This document shows positions 49,218 to 58,169 of a stretch of 64,000 nucleotides of DNA, piece by piece (within the stretch, counting starts at the first letter, position 1; every line of letters begins with the position of its first letter). Position numbers and translations under genes: made by a program. The notes under the pieces are model-generated. The model saw only the letters and a program-made list of their open reading frames with translations. It did no database searches and was not told the DNA's origin. The stretch comes from Clostridium facile (GTDB taxonomy: Bacteria > Bacillota > Clostridia > Oscillospirales > Ruminococcaceae): NCBI RefSeq assembly GCF_014297275.1, contig NZ_JACOQK010000001.1, forward strand, positions 620,001 through 684,000, read 5' to 3'.

Positions 49218-50810
49218 TTAAAACCGGGCAACCACCAGTACATCGCCGGTTCGAATCACAGTATCTCCGCTGGGAATAATCGTCTCTCCAGGGCGCTGCA
49301 CCATGACGATTAACGTCCCTTTTGGAATTGGCACCTGGCTCAATGGTAGGTTGTTCCACTTATGCCCTTTCTCCACAGTTACTTCCTGCATGGTGAGGTT
49401 TTCTCTATCCTCAAACCCTTCCCCTGCGATTACTAGGAGATCTCCTTCCTGAATGACAGTGTCCCCGTTGGGGACTACTACTTGGTCCTGTTTCCGAAGG
49501 ATGATGGTTACTAAAAATTCGGCTGGCAATGGAATTTCTTTTAAGTTTTTCCCAACCCATGGGTGTCCTGTGCCGATATGTATTTTGACAAAATTAATAT
49601 CGCTTTCCTCCTGGTAATCATTAAAGGTGCGACGGACATCCGCTTTGTTGTCAATCATCTTTAATTTTTTGGACACCCATGGTAGCAGGCTTCCCTGAAG
49701 GGAAATGGAGAACAGCACCACGCAAAATACCAGGTTGAACAGGTTGTATTTTAGGGGAACGCCGTTTAACACAGCGTAGATGGCGAACACAATGGAAGCG
49801 ACTCCACGCAGCCCTGCCCAGGAGACAACCCCAATTTGCCGGAATGAGGAACGGAATGGCAGCAGGATCATAGTGGTTGCTAGAGGTCTTCCCACCAGCG
49901 TCATAAATAGCATAATCAACAACGCTGGAAGGATGACCGCAGGCAGTTCCGTCGGCGTCACTAGCAAGCCTAGCAGGAAAAAGATCATCATCTGGCAGAC
50001 ACCTGTCAGCACATCAAAAAAGTGGACTTGTTCCCGTTTATCTGGAATTTTGGCGTTTCCCAGGATGATACCACAGAGGTAGACGCTTAAATAGCCATTT
50101 CCGCCAATAAACGCTGGCAGAGCATACCCCAGCACCGCCACAGCAAACACAAAAATTGTCCTGCCCTGGGCGATATTAAAATGGAATTTGTTTAACGCCC
50201 ATACCGAAAGCTTGCCAAGGAGGATGCCACAGCCAATCCCCAACACAACCTGCTGCGCCAACATCAATGGAATCGAAATCTCCTTGCCGGAAAGCATGGT
50301 GACCAGCACCACGGTGAGCATATAGGAGATGGGGTCGTTGGAACCGGACTCAATCTCCAGCAGGGACGCGGTATTATCCTTTAAATTCAACCTTTGGGAG
50401 CGGAGAATATGAAACACTGACGCTGCGTCAGTAGAAGCAATAACCGAAGAAACCAGCAGGCTTTCCAGCCAGCCAATCCCAAAACAGAAATGGACAAACG
50501 CCCCTACAAACCCTGCCGTCAGGACAACACCCACAGTGGACATCAGCACTGACTTTGCCAGGACGGATTTTGCCGCTTTGATGTTGGTGCCAAAACCACC
50601 ATAATACATGATAAAAATAAGGCAAATAGAGCAGATGGTTTCGGATATTTGATAATCGTTAAACTGGATGCGGAAAACCCCATTTTCTCCAAAACAGATT
50701 CCCAGGGCAAGGAATACCAGAAGGGAGGGGATGGGTAGTTTTTCGGTAAAACGGTTGGATAGGATACAGATAATAATGACAACGCCAATCAGGAGCAAAA
50801 CCCCAGTCAC
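49218..50810 (-). CDS. K+/H+ antiporter, CPA1 type with RCK C-domains
   Basis: 530 aa from GTG 50810 (AGGAGG 8 bp upstream; GTG 50819 overlaps it). About 12 TM helices, with the CPA motif SSVIASTDAASVFHIL and ESGSNDPISYML. Two TrkA-C-type domains follow (~405-465 FVKIHIGTGHPWVGKNLKEI; ~465-530 LVIAGEGF...VLVVARF). This is the NhaP2/CvrA-like architecture that expels K+ for H+ under nucleotide or osmotic control. Monocistronic. Confidence 0.9.
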   Translation of the reverse strand: MTGVLLLIGVVIIICILSNRFTEKLPIPSLLVFLALGICFGENGVFRIQFNDYQISETICSICLIFIMYYGGFGTNIKAAKSVLAKSVLMSTVGVVLTAGFVGAFVHFCFGIGWLESLLVSSVIASTDAASVFHILRSQRLNLKDNTASLLEIESGSNDPISYMLTVVLVTMLSGKEISIPLMLAQQVVLGIGCGILLGKLSVWALNKFHFNIAQGRTIFVFAVAVLGYALPAFIGGNGYLSVYLCGIILGNAKIPDKREQVHFFDVLTGVCQMMIFFLLGLLVTPTELPAVILPALLIMLFMTLVGRPLATTMILLPFRSSFRQIGVVSWAGLRGVASIVFAIYAVLNGVPLKYNLFNLVFCVVLFSISLQGSLLPWVSKKLKMIDNKADVRRTFNDYQEESDINFVKIHIGTGHPWVGKNLKEIPLPAEFLVTIILRKQDQVVVPNGDTVIQEGDLLVIAGEGFEDRENLTMQEVTVEKGHKWNNLPLSQVPIPKGTLIVMVQRPGETIIPSGDTVIRTGDVLVVARF

Positions 50811-51154
50811 GGCATGCACCTCCTTTTTTCAAAACAATGCCGCGCTGAAAAAACTCCGGTAGGATTGGATGTTTTTTTACGGCCAAACTCATTTTTATTC
50901 TATTATATCACAAGTTTGGTCTATTTTTTGTGGAAAACGTAAATTCTCATTTTGCCAATAGCCCCCATTCCAATCGGTTCGTCTTTTCGAACAGCCACAT
51001 TGTTGTTTCTATCTGAAATATATTACGAAAAAGTAAATATTATTTGTGATTTTGCCAATAAATTGACGAAAAGATAAGTGAATCTGCCAATAGAAAATAG
51101 CATTGGAAAGTAGTATGATAAAGATAATAATAGAAGAAAAGGGGGTTATCTTTT
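50811..51154. other. divergent intergenic region
   Basis: No gene. It contains the upstream regions of the antiporter (minus) and the membrane-protein pair (plus; TATGAT at ~51115 is a possible -10). GCCAATA occurs three times (near 50953, 51053, 51087). Confidence 0.4.
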
Positions 51155-51790
51155 ATGAGAAAACAACAAGATAGAACCTTAATTACCTGTGGCATTACCG
51201 TTATTTTGTACAGTATCCTGGTACAGCTCATCAACATGGGTAGGCTGCTGTTCACTTATTGGGAAGAAGGCCAGAGCCTGGATGAAACTTACAGCTACTT
51301 GAACCTGTTCCTTTGCTTTGTGTTGATTTCCATTTTAATAGGGGGTATCCTGCTTTTAATTCGGGGCAAACGGCTGGAATTTACCAAACCTGGTTTATTG
51401 GCAGGGGCCGCGCTGGTATTTTGTCTTGGGGCTGCGTCCATCCTACTATGGAGCGAAAGCCAGACCGAACCTTGGAATTATTTCCAGTACACAGCAGTCA
51501 TTTTCCTGCAAGGGGTGATTTATCTGCTGGGGGCAATCCATCTGTTAAAAAAATTGGTGGTTGCCGCTCCGGTATGCGTCCTTTTGCTGGCAATGAGTGG
51601 TTGGGTTATCTATTCCTACACCGTTGCCCTCCCTACTGGAAACCAGCTAGACCATATCTTTCCATCCGTATTCCAGATGATGAGCATGTGGGGAATTGCC
51701 ATTTTCCTGATTGGGGAAGGAATTGCGATTCTGGTATATGCCATTAAGGAAAGAAAAATCTTGGACAGCGAGGAAGAAGGGGAACTATAA
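51155..51790 (+). CDS. six-TM membrane protein (paralog 1)
   Basis: 211 aa with six hydrophobic helices (e.g. LITCGITVILYSILVQLINM, LVVAAPVCVLLLAMSGWVIY, MSMWGIAIFLIGEGIAILVY). It has a short charged C-terminus (KERKILDSEEEGEL). The AAAGGGGG ribosome site is 10 bp upstream. It is a paralog of the next gene (same LVQLINM, GWVIYSY/GWIFFLY, IAIFLIGEGIAIL patterns). Function unknown. Confidence 0.75.
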   Translation: MRKQQDRTLITCGITVILYSILVQLINMGRLLFTYWEEGQSLDETYSYLNLFLCFVLISILIGGILLLIRGKRLEFTKPGLLAGAALVFCLGAASILLWSESQTEPWNYFQYTAVIFLQGVIYLLGAIHLLKKLVVAAPVCVLLLAMSGWVIYSYTVALPTGNQLDHIFPSVFQMMSMWGIAIFLIGEGIAILVYAIKERKILDSEEEGEL

Positions 51791-51822
51791 TTCCATGCCG
51801 TTGGAAGGAAAAAGGAGAAAAA

Positions 51823-52479
51823 ATGTTTCGGGGATTACACAATTTAATCGATGATAAAAAAGAAAAAAACTGTATTTTTGCCCGCTATGGAGGGATTGTT
51901 TTTATTTTCGCCATAGTGGTCCAGCTTATCAATATGGCAAAACTATTCCTCCACCATACAGTAGGGGAAACCATAAATTCAAATACACTGTTGTTGACTT
52001 ACATGACAGTGCTGGTTACCGCTTCGATTGCCCTGGCAGGGCTTTTACTGCTTGCCTATGGATATCATTTTATCTATCTGAAAGCAGCGCCATTTATTGG
52101 GGCAGCACTCCTCTGCTTCCTATCAGGGTATATAGTAAGCGGGTTTTGGGGAAAATTCCATACCATGGTTTGCTACCAATGTATTGTGATTGTTGGAATC
52201 CATATTCTCTTTTTTCTGTTGGGTGGGTTCCATTTGTTGCGGAAGCTTCCGGTTGCCCTCATTGGGTGTATTGCACTAGTTGCTACCAGTGGATGGATCT
52301 TTTTCCTTTACCTATTTGGGGAAGGAAGGCAGCTGGATGTAGAACCTTCTGTTGCTTTGCTGCATATTGTGACCATGCTGTTATTTGCTATTTTCCTGAT
52401 TGCGGAAGGGGCTGCTATTCTGACCTATGCCATTCAACAGAAAAAAATCCGGAATAGTGAGCATGAAAGGGAATGGTAA
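51823..52479 (+). CDS. six-TM membrane protein (paralog 2)
   Basis: 218 aa, six helices, matching paralog 1 along the whole length (VVQLINMAKLF, VATSGWIFFLYLFG, LLFAIFLIAEGAAILTYAIQ). AAAGGAG precedes the ATG, 33 bp after paralog 1, so one transcript. Possibly a heterodimer. Function unknown. Confidence 0.75.
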   Translation: MFRGLHNLIDDKKEKNCIFARYGGIVFIFAIVVQLINMAKLFLHHTVGETINSNTLLLTYMTVLVTASIALAGLLLLAYGYHFIYLKAAPFIGAALLCFLSGYIVSGFWGKFHTMVCYQCIVIVGIHILFFLLGGFHLLRKLPVALIGCIALVATSGWIFFLYLFGEGRQLDVEPSVALLHIVTMLLFAIFLIAEGAAILTYAIQQKKIRNSEHEREW

Positions 52480-52527
52480 GTTTACATTAATACGATTTTA
52501 GATGAATTTTGATTCCGATACCATAAC

Positions 52528-52568
52528 GGTAGCCGGCGGTAATTGTTCCGCCGGCTACCGCTTTTTTT
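52528..52568 (+). terminator. Rho-independent terminator
   Basis: CGGTAGCCGGCGG and CCGCCGGCTACCG, perfect 13-bp stem, then CTTTTTTT. Confidence 0.95.
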
Positions 52569-52589
52569 GGGTGAAAACCGAATCCAATC

Positions 52590-52860
52590 AAAAGAGTGGC
52601 TATCAAAGGCGCTAGCAAAAGCTTTTTTCAAGTGGCTATAAAAGACAATAGCAGGAGCTTTTTCAGAGTGGTCATAAAAGGCAATAGGAGCAGCCCATCG
52701 TTAGGCAGTGCAATCCCATCCCAAAACAGCTCCCTACACCTGTGTACCCTTACGGGTGTTTTTTTAATGTGCTTATAAAAGGCGATAGCAGGAGCCCCAC
52801 TTATTAGGCAGTGCAATCCCATCCCAAAACAAGCTCCCTGCATATACCCTAGCGGGTGTG
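52590..52860 (+). mobile_element. tandem full and partial copies of the CRISPR-repeat insertion element
   Basis: Three partial starts (AGAGTGGCTATCAAAGGCGC near 52594; AGTGGCTATAAAAGACAATA near 52631; AGAGTGGTCATAAAAGGCAA near 52665). Two complete ends (CATCCCAAAACAGCTCCC ... ACCCTTACGGGTGT to ~52759; CATCCCAAAACAAGCTCC ... ACCCTAGCGGGTGTG to 52860). The last runs into the right end of a CRISPR repeat (TATTGTAAC, 52861). This is the leader-distal edge of array 1. Confidence 0.75.
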
Positions 52861-52926
52861 TATTGTAACAATGACAGTGTCGTTATTGCGTCACGTCATC
52901 AGGGTTGCCGTACCCTGGCGGGTGTA

Positions 52927-53030
52927 TCTTTTCAGAGTGGCTATAAAAGGCGCTAGCAGGAGCCCCACTCTTTAGGCAGTGCAATCCCATCCCAAAACAA
53001 CTTCCTACGCCTGGCACCCTCACGGGTGTG
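52927..53030 (+). mobile_element. 104-bp insertion inside CRISPR repeat
   Basis: It interrupts the repeat after base 23. It begins TCTTTTCAGAGTGGCTATAA and ends CACCCTCACGGGTGTG, which copies repeat bases 8-23. Same site as the other five insertions. Confidence 0.85.
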
Positions 53031-53095
53031 TATTGTAACGGTATGATTTTTGGATTAAGCGGTCTAAAAGTGTGTTTCCGTACCCTGACGGTGTG

Positions 53096-53198
53096 TCTTT
53101 TTCGAGTGGCTATAAAAAATGCTAGCAGGAGCCTCACTCTTTAGGCAGTACAATCCTATCCCAAAACAACTCCCTGCGTCTGCACCCTTGCGGGTGTG
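53096..53198 (+). mobile_element. 103-bp insertion inside CRISPR repeat
   Basis: Starts TCTTTTTCGAGTGGCTATAA, ends GCACCCTTGCGGGTGTG. The left repeat half has lost one G (ACGGTGTG). Confidence 0.85.
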
Positions 53199-53327
53199 TA
53201 TTGTAACATTGCTGTTAAATGCGCTAGAGCAATATACGGAGTTGCCGTACCCTGGCGGGTGTGTATTGTAACACAATAGAGCAGGGTATCTTTAGTAGCT
53301 CCACAGTTACCGTACCCTGACGGTGTG

Positions 53328-53430
53328 TCTTTTTCGAGTGGCTATAAAAAATGCTAGCAGGAGCCTCACTCTTTAGGCAGTACAATCCCATCCCAAAACA
53401 CCACCCTGCACCTGTACCCTGGCGGGTGTG
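53328..53430 (+). mobile_element. 103-bp insertion inside CRISPR repeat
   Basis: Nearly identical to the insertion at 53096 in its first 85 bp, ends GTACCCTGGCGGGTGTG. Lies between intact repeats. Confidence 0.85.
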
Positions 53431-53638
53431 TATTGTAACTTACGCCTTGTAATACTCAAGACGAAGCAAACGAGTTGCCGTACCCTAGCGGGTGTGTATT
53501 GTAACTCTAGTTGAAATTGCTCAAATAGCACACATAATTAAGTTTCCGTACCCTTACGGGTGTGTATTGTAACGAATTTGTAACAATTGTGGAGGGATTA
53601 CAATGCGCTGCCGTACCCTGACAGGTGTGTATTGTAAC

Positions 53639-53903
53639 GGCGGGTCAAACGCATCCAGTATTTTCAAGTGATTGCGCACGCCATTGTGCGAACCTGTTTT
53701 TTTATGTTTATTCCACAGATGGGTTTTACAGAAAAAACCCTACAAGTCCAGCAATTCCGCCTAGTGCGAACCCAACGGATTCCCCTGATCACTTCCGGTT
53801 CGCACAAGTATGGAATGATTCACATCCCACTGACTTGGATGGCAATTTTCTGCTATCTCTTTCCATTATAATCCGGTTTACTGGGGATTGCAACTGGTTT
53901 CCG
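53639..53903 (-). promoter_or_regulatory. CRISPR leader of array 1
   Basis: GGCGGGTCAAACGCATCCAG... matches the right flank of array 2 (GGCGGGGGAAATGCGCCCAA). It contains GTGCGAACC (53685), GTGCGAACCC (53763) and the inverse GGTTCGCAC (53798). Should hold the leftward promoter; no precise -10/-35 chosen. No gene here. Confidence 0.6.
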
Positions 53904-54644
53904 TCAAAACTCCTCCACCGAGCAGCCGCCCATTCCCAGGGCAGTTTTGCCGCCCACTCCGGTATAAGGCAAGGCGGATAGCAACAGCCGGAACAATTGC
54001 CGCAACGGCAACGGCCCCCGCACCGTTAACCGAACCCAGCCGGAAAAACCATACACGGTGGTATCCTTGATCGAGTACCTCCGGCTGCGTAGGCTGTAAT
54101 CGGTTATCCTTGCCCGCTGCACCAGTTGTTCCAGCGCGTCCCCGTCCACTACATCCAGCCCGCAGTCCAACAGATGGAACCGGTTCATAGCGCTTTTCAA
54201 AATCAGTTCCACTGTGGGGTAGAGGGCATACTGATCCTGGGTGCGGAACACCGTAGGGGAAAGGAACCGCACCACATACGAGTCCGGCGTTTTATCCTGT
54301 CCAAAACATGCCTGGGCAATCTGGTCAAACCGGATGGTTTTCCGGCTCGCCTGTTCCACCATCAAATGGCAAGGGTATTTGTGTAGGGAAAATTCTTCCG
54401 TGGCAAGGACAGCTGGAGCAAAAGCGGAAACCAGTTCCCCGTCAAACAGGGTCAGGAAAAATTCCCCTTTGCCAGTGTCCTCTTTGTTGGGAAGCAGATA
54501 GTGGCACAATGGGCGGCTTTCAGATGGCTCGTGCAAGAAATCCACGTATTCCTCTGGGATGCAGGCGAGCAAATCGCTGTAAATTCCCTAAGCGTATTCC
54601 GGTAAAAGGCGTTTTCCCCCCTCATCCCGAAGGCTCAATTTCAT
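53904..54644 (-). pseudogene. cas6: cas6 endoribonuclease with in-frame TAG at codon 19
   Basis: ATG 54644 lies 8 bp after csm5 and opens MKLSLRDEGGKRLLPEYA, then TAG (54590-54588), then the same frame goes on GIYSDLLACIPEEYVDFLHE to 53904. The C-terminal Gly-rich loop GVGGKTALGMGGC and ferredoxin-like repeats fit Cas6, which cuts pre-crRNA at repeats. Full length would be ~246 residues. The stop removes the first beta-strand unless it is read through or restarted at TTG 54572. It may be a recent mutation or a sequence error. Confidence 0.8.
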
Positions 54645-54652
54645 CTGGACAA

Positions 54653-55861
54653 TCAACGGAACTCCACCTCGCATTCTCCCATTAAAAAATTGGTGTTATC
54701 ATATTTTGTGGTTTTCAACATGCGAGGGGATAGCCCTGGATTTTTACAATCCCTACAATGTTGATGTTTCCGGAATATCTTTTGTAAAATAGTAGAAGTG
54801 TATTTTACGGCGTTCCCTTGATAAATCGCCTGTAACAGGGTTTTGGAATGGAACCCAGCCCCGCCGCCCAAATACAGGCGGCAATCGTTTTCCTTTCCGT
54901 AATTTTCCCAGCCGCTAAATTGCCGGACAAACCAGTTGTTTTGCAGTTCATAGAACGCTCGGATTGCCTCTTCCAAATAATCAAAATTGATTTCAGCATC
55001 TTTTAAATAATCATCATTCAAAGTAATCTGAAAATGGATTTTGGTTCCCGGTTTGATACACTCCCGCACCAATAAAACAGGCTGTGGAGTCCCCACTGTG
55101 GAAATATCGATTTTCGGACAGATAATTAGATTTTCCTTTGGAATTGGAATGCTGTCCGAAATCGAAATCCCCCTTAAAATAGAAGTGAGCGCATTGCTGG
55201 AATCAATCTTTTTTCCCCTTTCATTTTTCAGATTCAAGGTGTTAAGAGAATTGTTTTCTATGTTCTGGGAAATAGAAGAAATTTCCTGATACGATTTTTG
55301 GCTCCAATGCTTCATTTTTTCTTTTTGTTGCCCTTTTGCTTCTTTTTCTTTATCAAGAAAGATAGCTTCCCCTTTTCCAGATAGCATTTTTGCCAGGATA
55401 GCTGTCCGCAGCGCCCCTTTGATACTGCTCCCCGGAACATACGGGTTGCCGTAAGCGTCCTTGATACAGGTGTGGATTTCCCGTAGGGGATCTTGTTTGG
55501 AACCTTTACCAACAAAGCAGTTACCCGCCGACACCGAATATCTATCCAGCTGATCCAGCTCTTGCTGGATCTTCTTTTGCTGGTTAGTTTCTCCTTGATA
55601 TAGATGCTTTTGGAAAAAATCCTCATACAGCCGTTTTTGTTTAACGTCCTGGGCAAATTCCTCGTAAGCCTTCACCAAATTATTCCTGTCCAACCACCGG
55701 AAAAACGAAACAGGGTCCATCATGTAGACCTGTTTCGTTTTCGGAATCAATACAAATTCCTTTTTGGTCAATTTCTCCCCATCTCCAATAAACAAAGGGG
55801 CTTTGGTGGTTAAAACCAATTCTTTTCGTTTGATATATGGCTCTTTTGCTTTTTCTGTCAT
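54653..55861 (-). CDS. csm5: type III-A CRISPR complex subunit Csm5
   Basis: 402 aa RAMP protein. N-terminal ELVLTTKAPLFIGDGEKLTK then KEFVLIPKTKQVYMMDPVSF is typical; the Gly-rich GNPYVPGSSIKGALRTAIL lies at ~135-155. Csm5 caps the crRNA 3' side of the complex and helps recruit maturation nucleases. Its ATG overlaps the csm4 stop (ATGA). Confidence 0.9.
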   Translation of the reverse strand: MTEKAKEPYIKRKELVLTTKAPLFIGDGEKLTKKEFVLIPKTKQVYMMDPVSFFRWLDRNNLVKAYEEFAQDVKQKRLYEDFFQKHLYQGETNQQKKIQQELDQLDRYSVSAGNCFVGKGSKQDPLREIHTCIKDAYGNPYVPGSSIKGALRTAILAKMLSGKGEAIFLDKEKEAKGQQKEKMKHWSQKSYQEISSISQNIENNSLNTLNLKNERGKKIDSSNALTSILRGISISDSIPIPKENLIICPKIDISTVGTPQPVLLVRECIKPGTKIHFQITLNDDYLKDAEINFDYLEEAIRAFYELQNNWFVRQFSGWENYGKENDCRLYLGGGAGFHSKTLLQAIYQGNAVKYTSTILQKIFRKHQHCRDCKNPGLSPRMLKTTKYDNTNFLMGECEVEFR

Positions 55862-56808
55862 ACCTCCACCCCCAAAAACAATGGTTTTAACATCCGGTAA
55901 GCGGGCTGTTTATCGGATGGCGCGACATTTTTCACAACCCCTTCAAACTTGTCAGAAAAACTGGAACCTGGGCTAAAAGCGTACACCGTCTGTTTTTTAT
56001 AGTCCTGCTGGTGTACAAATCCACCCCGGCGGCACACGGTGTAGTATCCTGTTTCCGCCACTTTGTAATTGGAGGGAAGGCTGGTATTCAAGGTAACCCA
56101 TTGTTTGGCGTTTTCCGTCCGCACCATTTTTTCCAGCTTCTCTGGCAACGGCATAGGGGTAAACTGAAATTTCCCCCAGCCGGAGCTGCGTTTTCCGCCG
56201 ATCCCCGTCCAGCCCAACAGTTCCAGATAGGCTTCTACCTGTTTCTTTATCTCTCCATCCGCAAACCCCATCACGCAATATAAGCCGCAGCCTTGGTGAA
56301 AACGGGTTGCCTGGACAAAATAAGGTTCCGAAGTCTCTTCCGATTGACAGGAAACCTGAACCCGCTGCCGCTGGTCGGGGAAAGCGATGTTTGACACGAT
56401 TCCCTCGCATTCATCCAGAAAATCCTCCATCTGGTCGAATTGCAGGTAGCGTTCCCAAAGGGAAAGGGGAATATAGGGGAGGCGTTTCAGCCGCTTACGG
56501 TTGTCACGGTCGTTCTCCATTTTTTGCAGCAAATCCAAAATCATCGGCTTTGGCAGGAACAATTCATCGTTCCGGTAGGGGAACAGGTCAGAAAGGAGGA
56601 TATGGTTCTGTTCCGCATTTTCGATTAGACTTTCCACCGCCTGGTCAGACTGGTGGGAAGCCTCCACACAGAGGGCGGAAAAGAAGGTATCCGAATGGAG
56701 GGATGTCCCAGAAGAATGCAAAGGGTTTTGCCCATTGTCCGGCCCAATATGTACCGGTGTTAAGAACTTTAGCCGGTAGGCGGCATATATCAATTTTCTT
56801 TGATCCAT
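55858..56808 (-). CDS. csm4: type III-A CRISPR complex subunit Csm4
   Basis: 316 aa. YAAYRLKFLTPVHIGPDNGQ ... LHSDTFFSALCVEA is the Csm4 N-terminus; Gly-rich loop GWTGIGGKRSSGWGKFQF at ~203-220. Csm4 binds the 5' crRNA tag and Cas10. Lies 11 bp after csm3. Confidence 0.92.
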   Translation of the reverse strand: MDQRKLIYAAYRLKFLTPVHIGPDNGQNPLHSSGTSLHSDTFFSALCVEASHQSDQAVESLIENAEQNHILLSDLFPYRNDELFLPKPMILDLLQKMENDRDNRKRLKRLPYIPLSLWERYLQFDQMEDFLDECEGIVSNIAFPDQRQRVQVSCQSEETSEPYFVQATRFHQGCGLYCVMGFADGEIKKQVEAYLELLGWTGIGGKRSSGWGKFQFTPMPLPEKLEKMVRTENAKQWVTLNTSLPSNYKVAETGYYTVCRRGGFVHQQDYKKQTVYAFSPGSSFSDKFEGVVKNVAPSDKQPAYRMLKPLFLGVEV

Positions 56809-56819
56809 AGGCTCACATC

Positions 56820-57635
56820 CTAATCCTTGACAGAAGAAGCTTCCGATTTGTTTTTATCGTTATCCCCCTCATCTTGCCCGTTCTTTTCTCCAACCGCGTT
56901 TTTTAAAATATTACTTAATTCCAATACAAAATTGCCATCCGAAAAATTCTGTGATGAAATTGGATTCTCCACGTTTAACCCGATAAAACGGATTCTCCCA
57001 TAGCCACGGGTTCCGTTTCCGCCCAGGTAATCCAGCTGCAATAAACCCAGCCCCTTCGCCAGGACCTCAAAATCTGTTCGGATTTCCTCTTCGGTGTCCC
57101 CGTAAATATCGTAAACACATTGAAACGCAAATTCCGCTTGCGGTATTACCCGTTCAATCGAGCGGGGGTTTGCAGCTCCAGTGAGCCTTGTGATGGTGTT
57201 TTCAGTTTTCACTTCGGTCACATCATCCGTACCAGGCAGGTTAATTAAATCTTTCCAATTGCTCAAAAAGCAATCAAAAAATTGCAGGCGGGAAACGGTC
57301 AATTCCTGGCTGGTTTTATCGGTGCTGCTTTGTGCGTTGTCTGATTGTTCCTTGACATTATTGTTGCTGGCGGATGTTCCAAACAGACGGATTACTTCAG
57401 ATGGATCGTTGTCATGGTTTTTTTCTAAATCAGAAAGTTTATCCACGTAGTTCCGTGCCAGAAGAGACCTTAATTTCCCCTTGATACTACTTCCTGGAAT
57501 GATGGGGAGATGGGTGAGCGGATCACGGATGACAGGGGAGTTCACCGCCCCAATAGCGGCGAATTCATTCGAACCCCCAATATGTAAACCAGTAACTACC
57601 TGGATGGTTCCGGTGATTTTTAATTTTCCATACAT
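56820..57635 (-). CDS. csm3: type III-A backbone subunit Csm3 with Asn at the slicing position
   Basis: 271 aa, somewhat longer than usual because of a charged tail. MYGKLKITGTIQVVTGLHIG, then GAVNSPVIRD and LPIIPGSSIKGKLRSLLAR. In Csm3 of S. epidermidis the aligned segment is GAIDSPV with the catalytic Asp 32; here residue 32 is Asn (codon AAC, 57542-57540). Asp to Ala or Asn at this site is known to abolish target-RNA cleavage. Assembly residues look intact, so the backbone should bind but not cut RNA. Best-preserved Csm gene otherwise. Confidence 0.92.
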   Translation of the reverse strand: MYGKLKITGTIQVVTGLHIGGSNEFAAIGAVNSPVIRDPLTHLPIIPGSSIKGKLRSLLARNYVDKLSDLEKNHDNDPSEVIRLFGTSASNNNVKEQSDNAQSSTDKTSQELTVSRLQFFDCFLSNWKDLINLPGTDDVTEVKTENTITRLTGAANPRSIERVIPQAEFAFQCVYDIYGDTEEEIRTDFEVLAKGLGLLQLDYLGGNGTRGYGRIRFIGLNVENPISSQNFSDGNFVLELSNILKNAVGEKNGQDEGDNDKNKSEASSVKD

Positions 57636-57648
57636 GGCAAGCCCCTCC

Positions 57649-58167
57649 TTATTTGTCCTTTTTGTTGGTGTAGTAATAATGGTAAGCCACCAGCGCTTCC
57701 ATATAGTGCATGTAATGCATAAAATTCTTTTTGCTGTTGTTGATATGATCTAATCCGTTTAAAACACCGCATACTTTGCAAAATATATTTACATCATCAA
57801 TCCGGCCACATTGGTACACCAGTTGATATCGGAACATGCCTAATTTTTCTTTTATTCCTTCTGGAAGCTGGTCATCCTTACTTGGGGTGGATAAAACCTG
57901 ATGATAGATAGGAATAAACCTGTTATAGATATTGCGCATTTGAGTTGTAGTAAGCTCTTTAAAATCCAAGGAAGCACTAGCTGGTTTTTTTGAGTGTATC
58001 TTTTTATTATCGTTGATATGTTCACTGGTTTTAATAATCCTTTCTTCTGCATGATTGATATAAAATTGGTTATCTTGATGCTTCGAAAAATCAACTTCAT
58101 ATGTTTTGATGTCATTGATGTTACGTGAATTTTTCTTATTCGGCTTAGCACTATATGTTTTTTCCAT
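57649..58167 (-). CDS. csm2: type III-A small subunit Csm2
   Basis: 172 aa. The N-terminal ~70 residues are charged and low-complexity (longer than usual Csm2). The C-terminal part KELTTTQMRNIYNRFIPIYH and KLGMFRYQLVYQCGR is the helical Csm2 core that lines the target-RNA groove. GGAGG precedes ATG; 2 bp from cas10. Confidence 0.88.
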   Translation of the reverse strand: MEKTYSAKPNKKNSRNINDIKTYEVDFSKHQDNQFYINHAEERIIKTSEHINDNKKIHSKKPASASLDFKELTTTQMRNIYNRFIPIYHQVLSTPSKDDQLPEGIKEKLGMFRYQLVYQCGRIDDVNIFCKVCGVLNGLDHINNSKKNFMHYMHYMEALVAYHYYYTNKKDK

Positions 58168-58169
58168 AT

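Larger units (their letters stand above)
52861..53638 (-). CRISPR. CRISPR array 1 (eight repeats, three split by insertions and one half-repeat)
   Basis: Repeat 32 nt, plus-strand form GTTGCCGTACCCTGGCGGGT + GTGTATTGTAAC. Units: right half only 52861-52869; split 52904-53039; split 53074-53207; intact 53241-53272; split 53306-53439; intact 53474-53505, 53542-53573, 53607-53638. Spacers 33-36 nt: 52870-52903, 53040-53073, 53208-53240, 53273-53305, 53440-53473, 53506-53541, 53574-53606. The right flank is shared with array 2, so the leader is on the right and transcription runs leftwards. The last spacer contains GGAGGGATTACAATG, a ribosome site and start codon in plus sense. Confidence 0.92.

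Noticed and set aside
52883..53276. Minus-strand frames reading through CRISPR array 1 with repeated CFGMGLHCLKS-like words
   Set aside because: They are translations of the repeats and inserts; the repetition comes from the DNA repeat and there are no ribosome sites.
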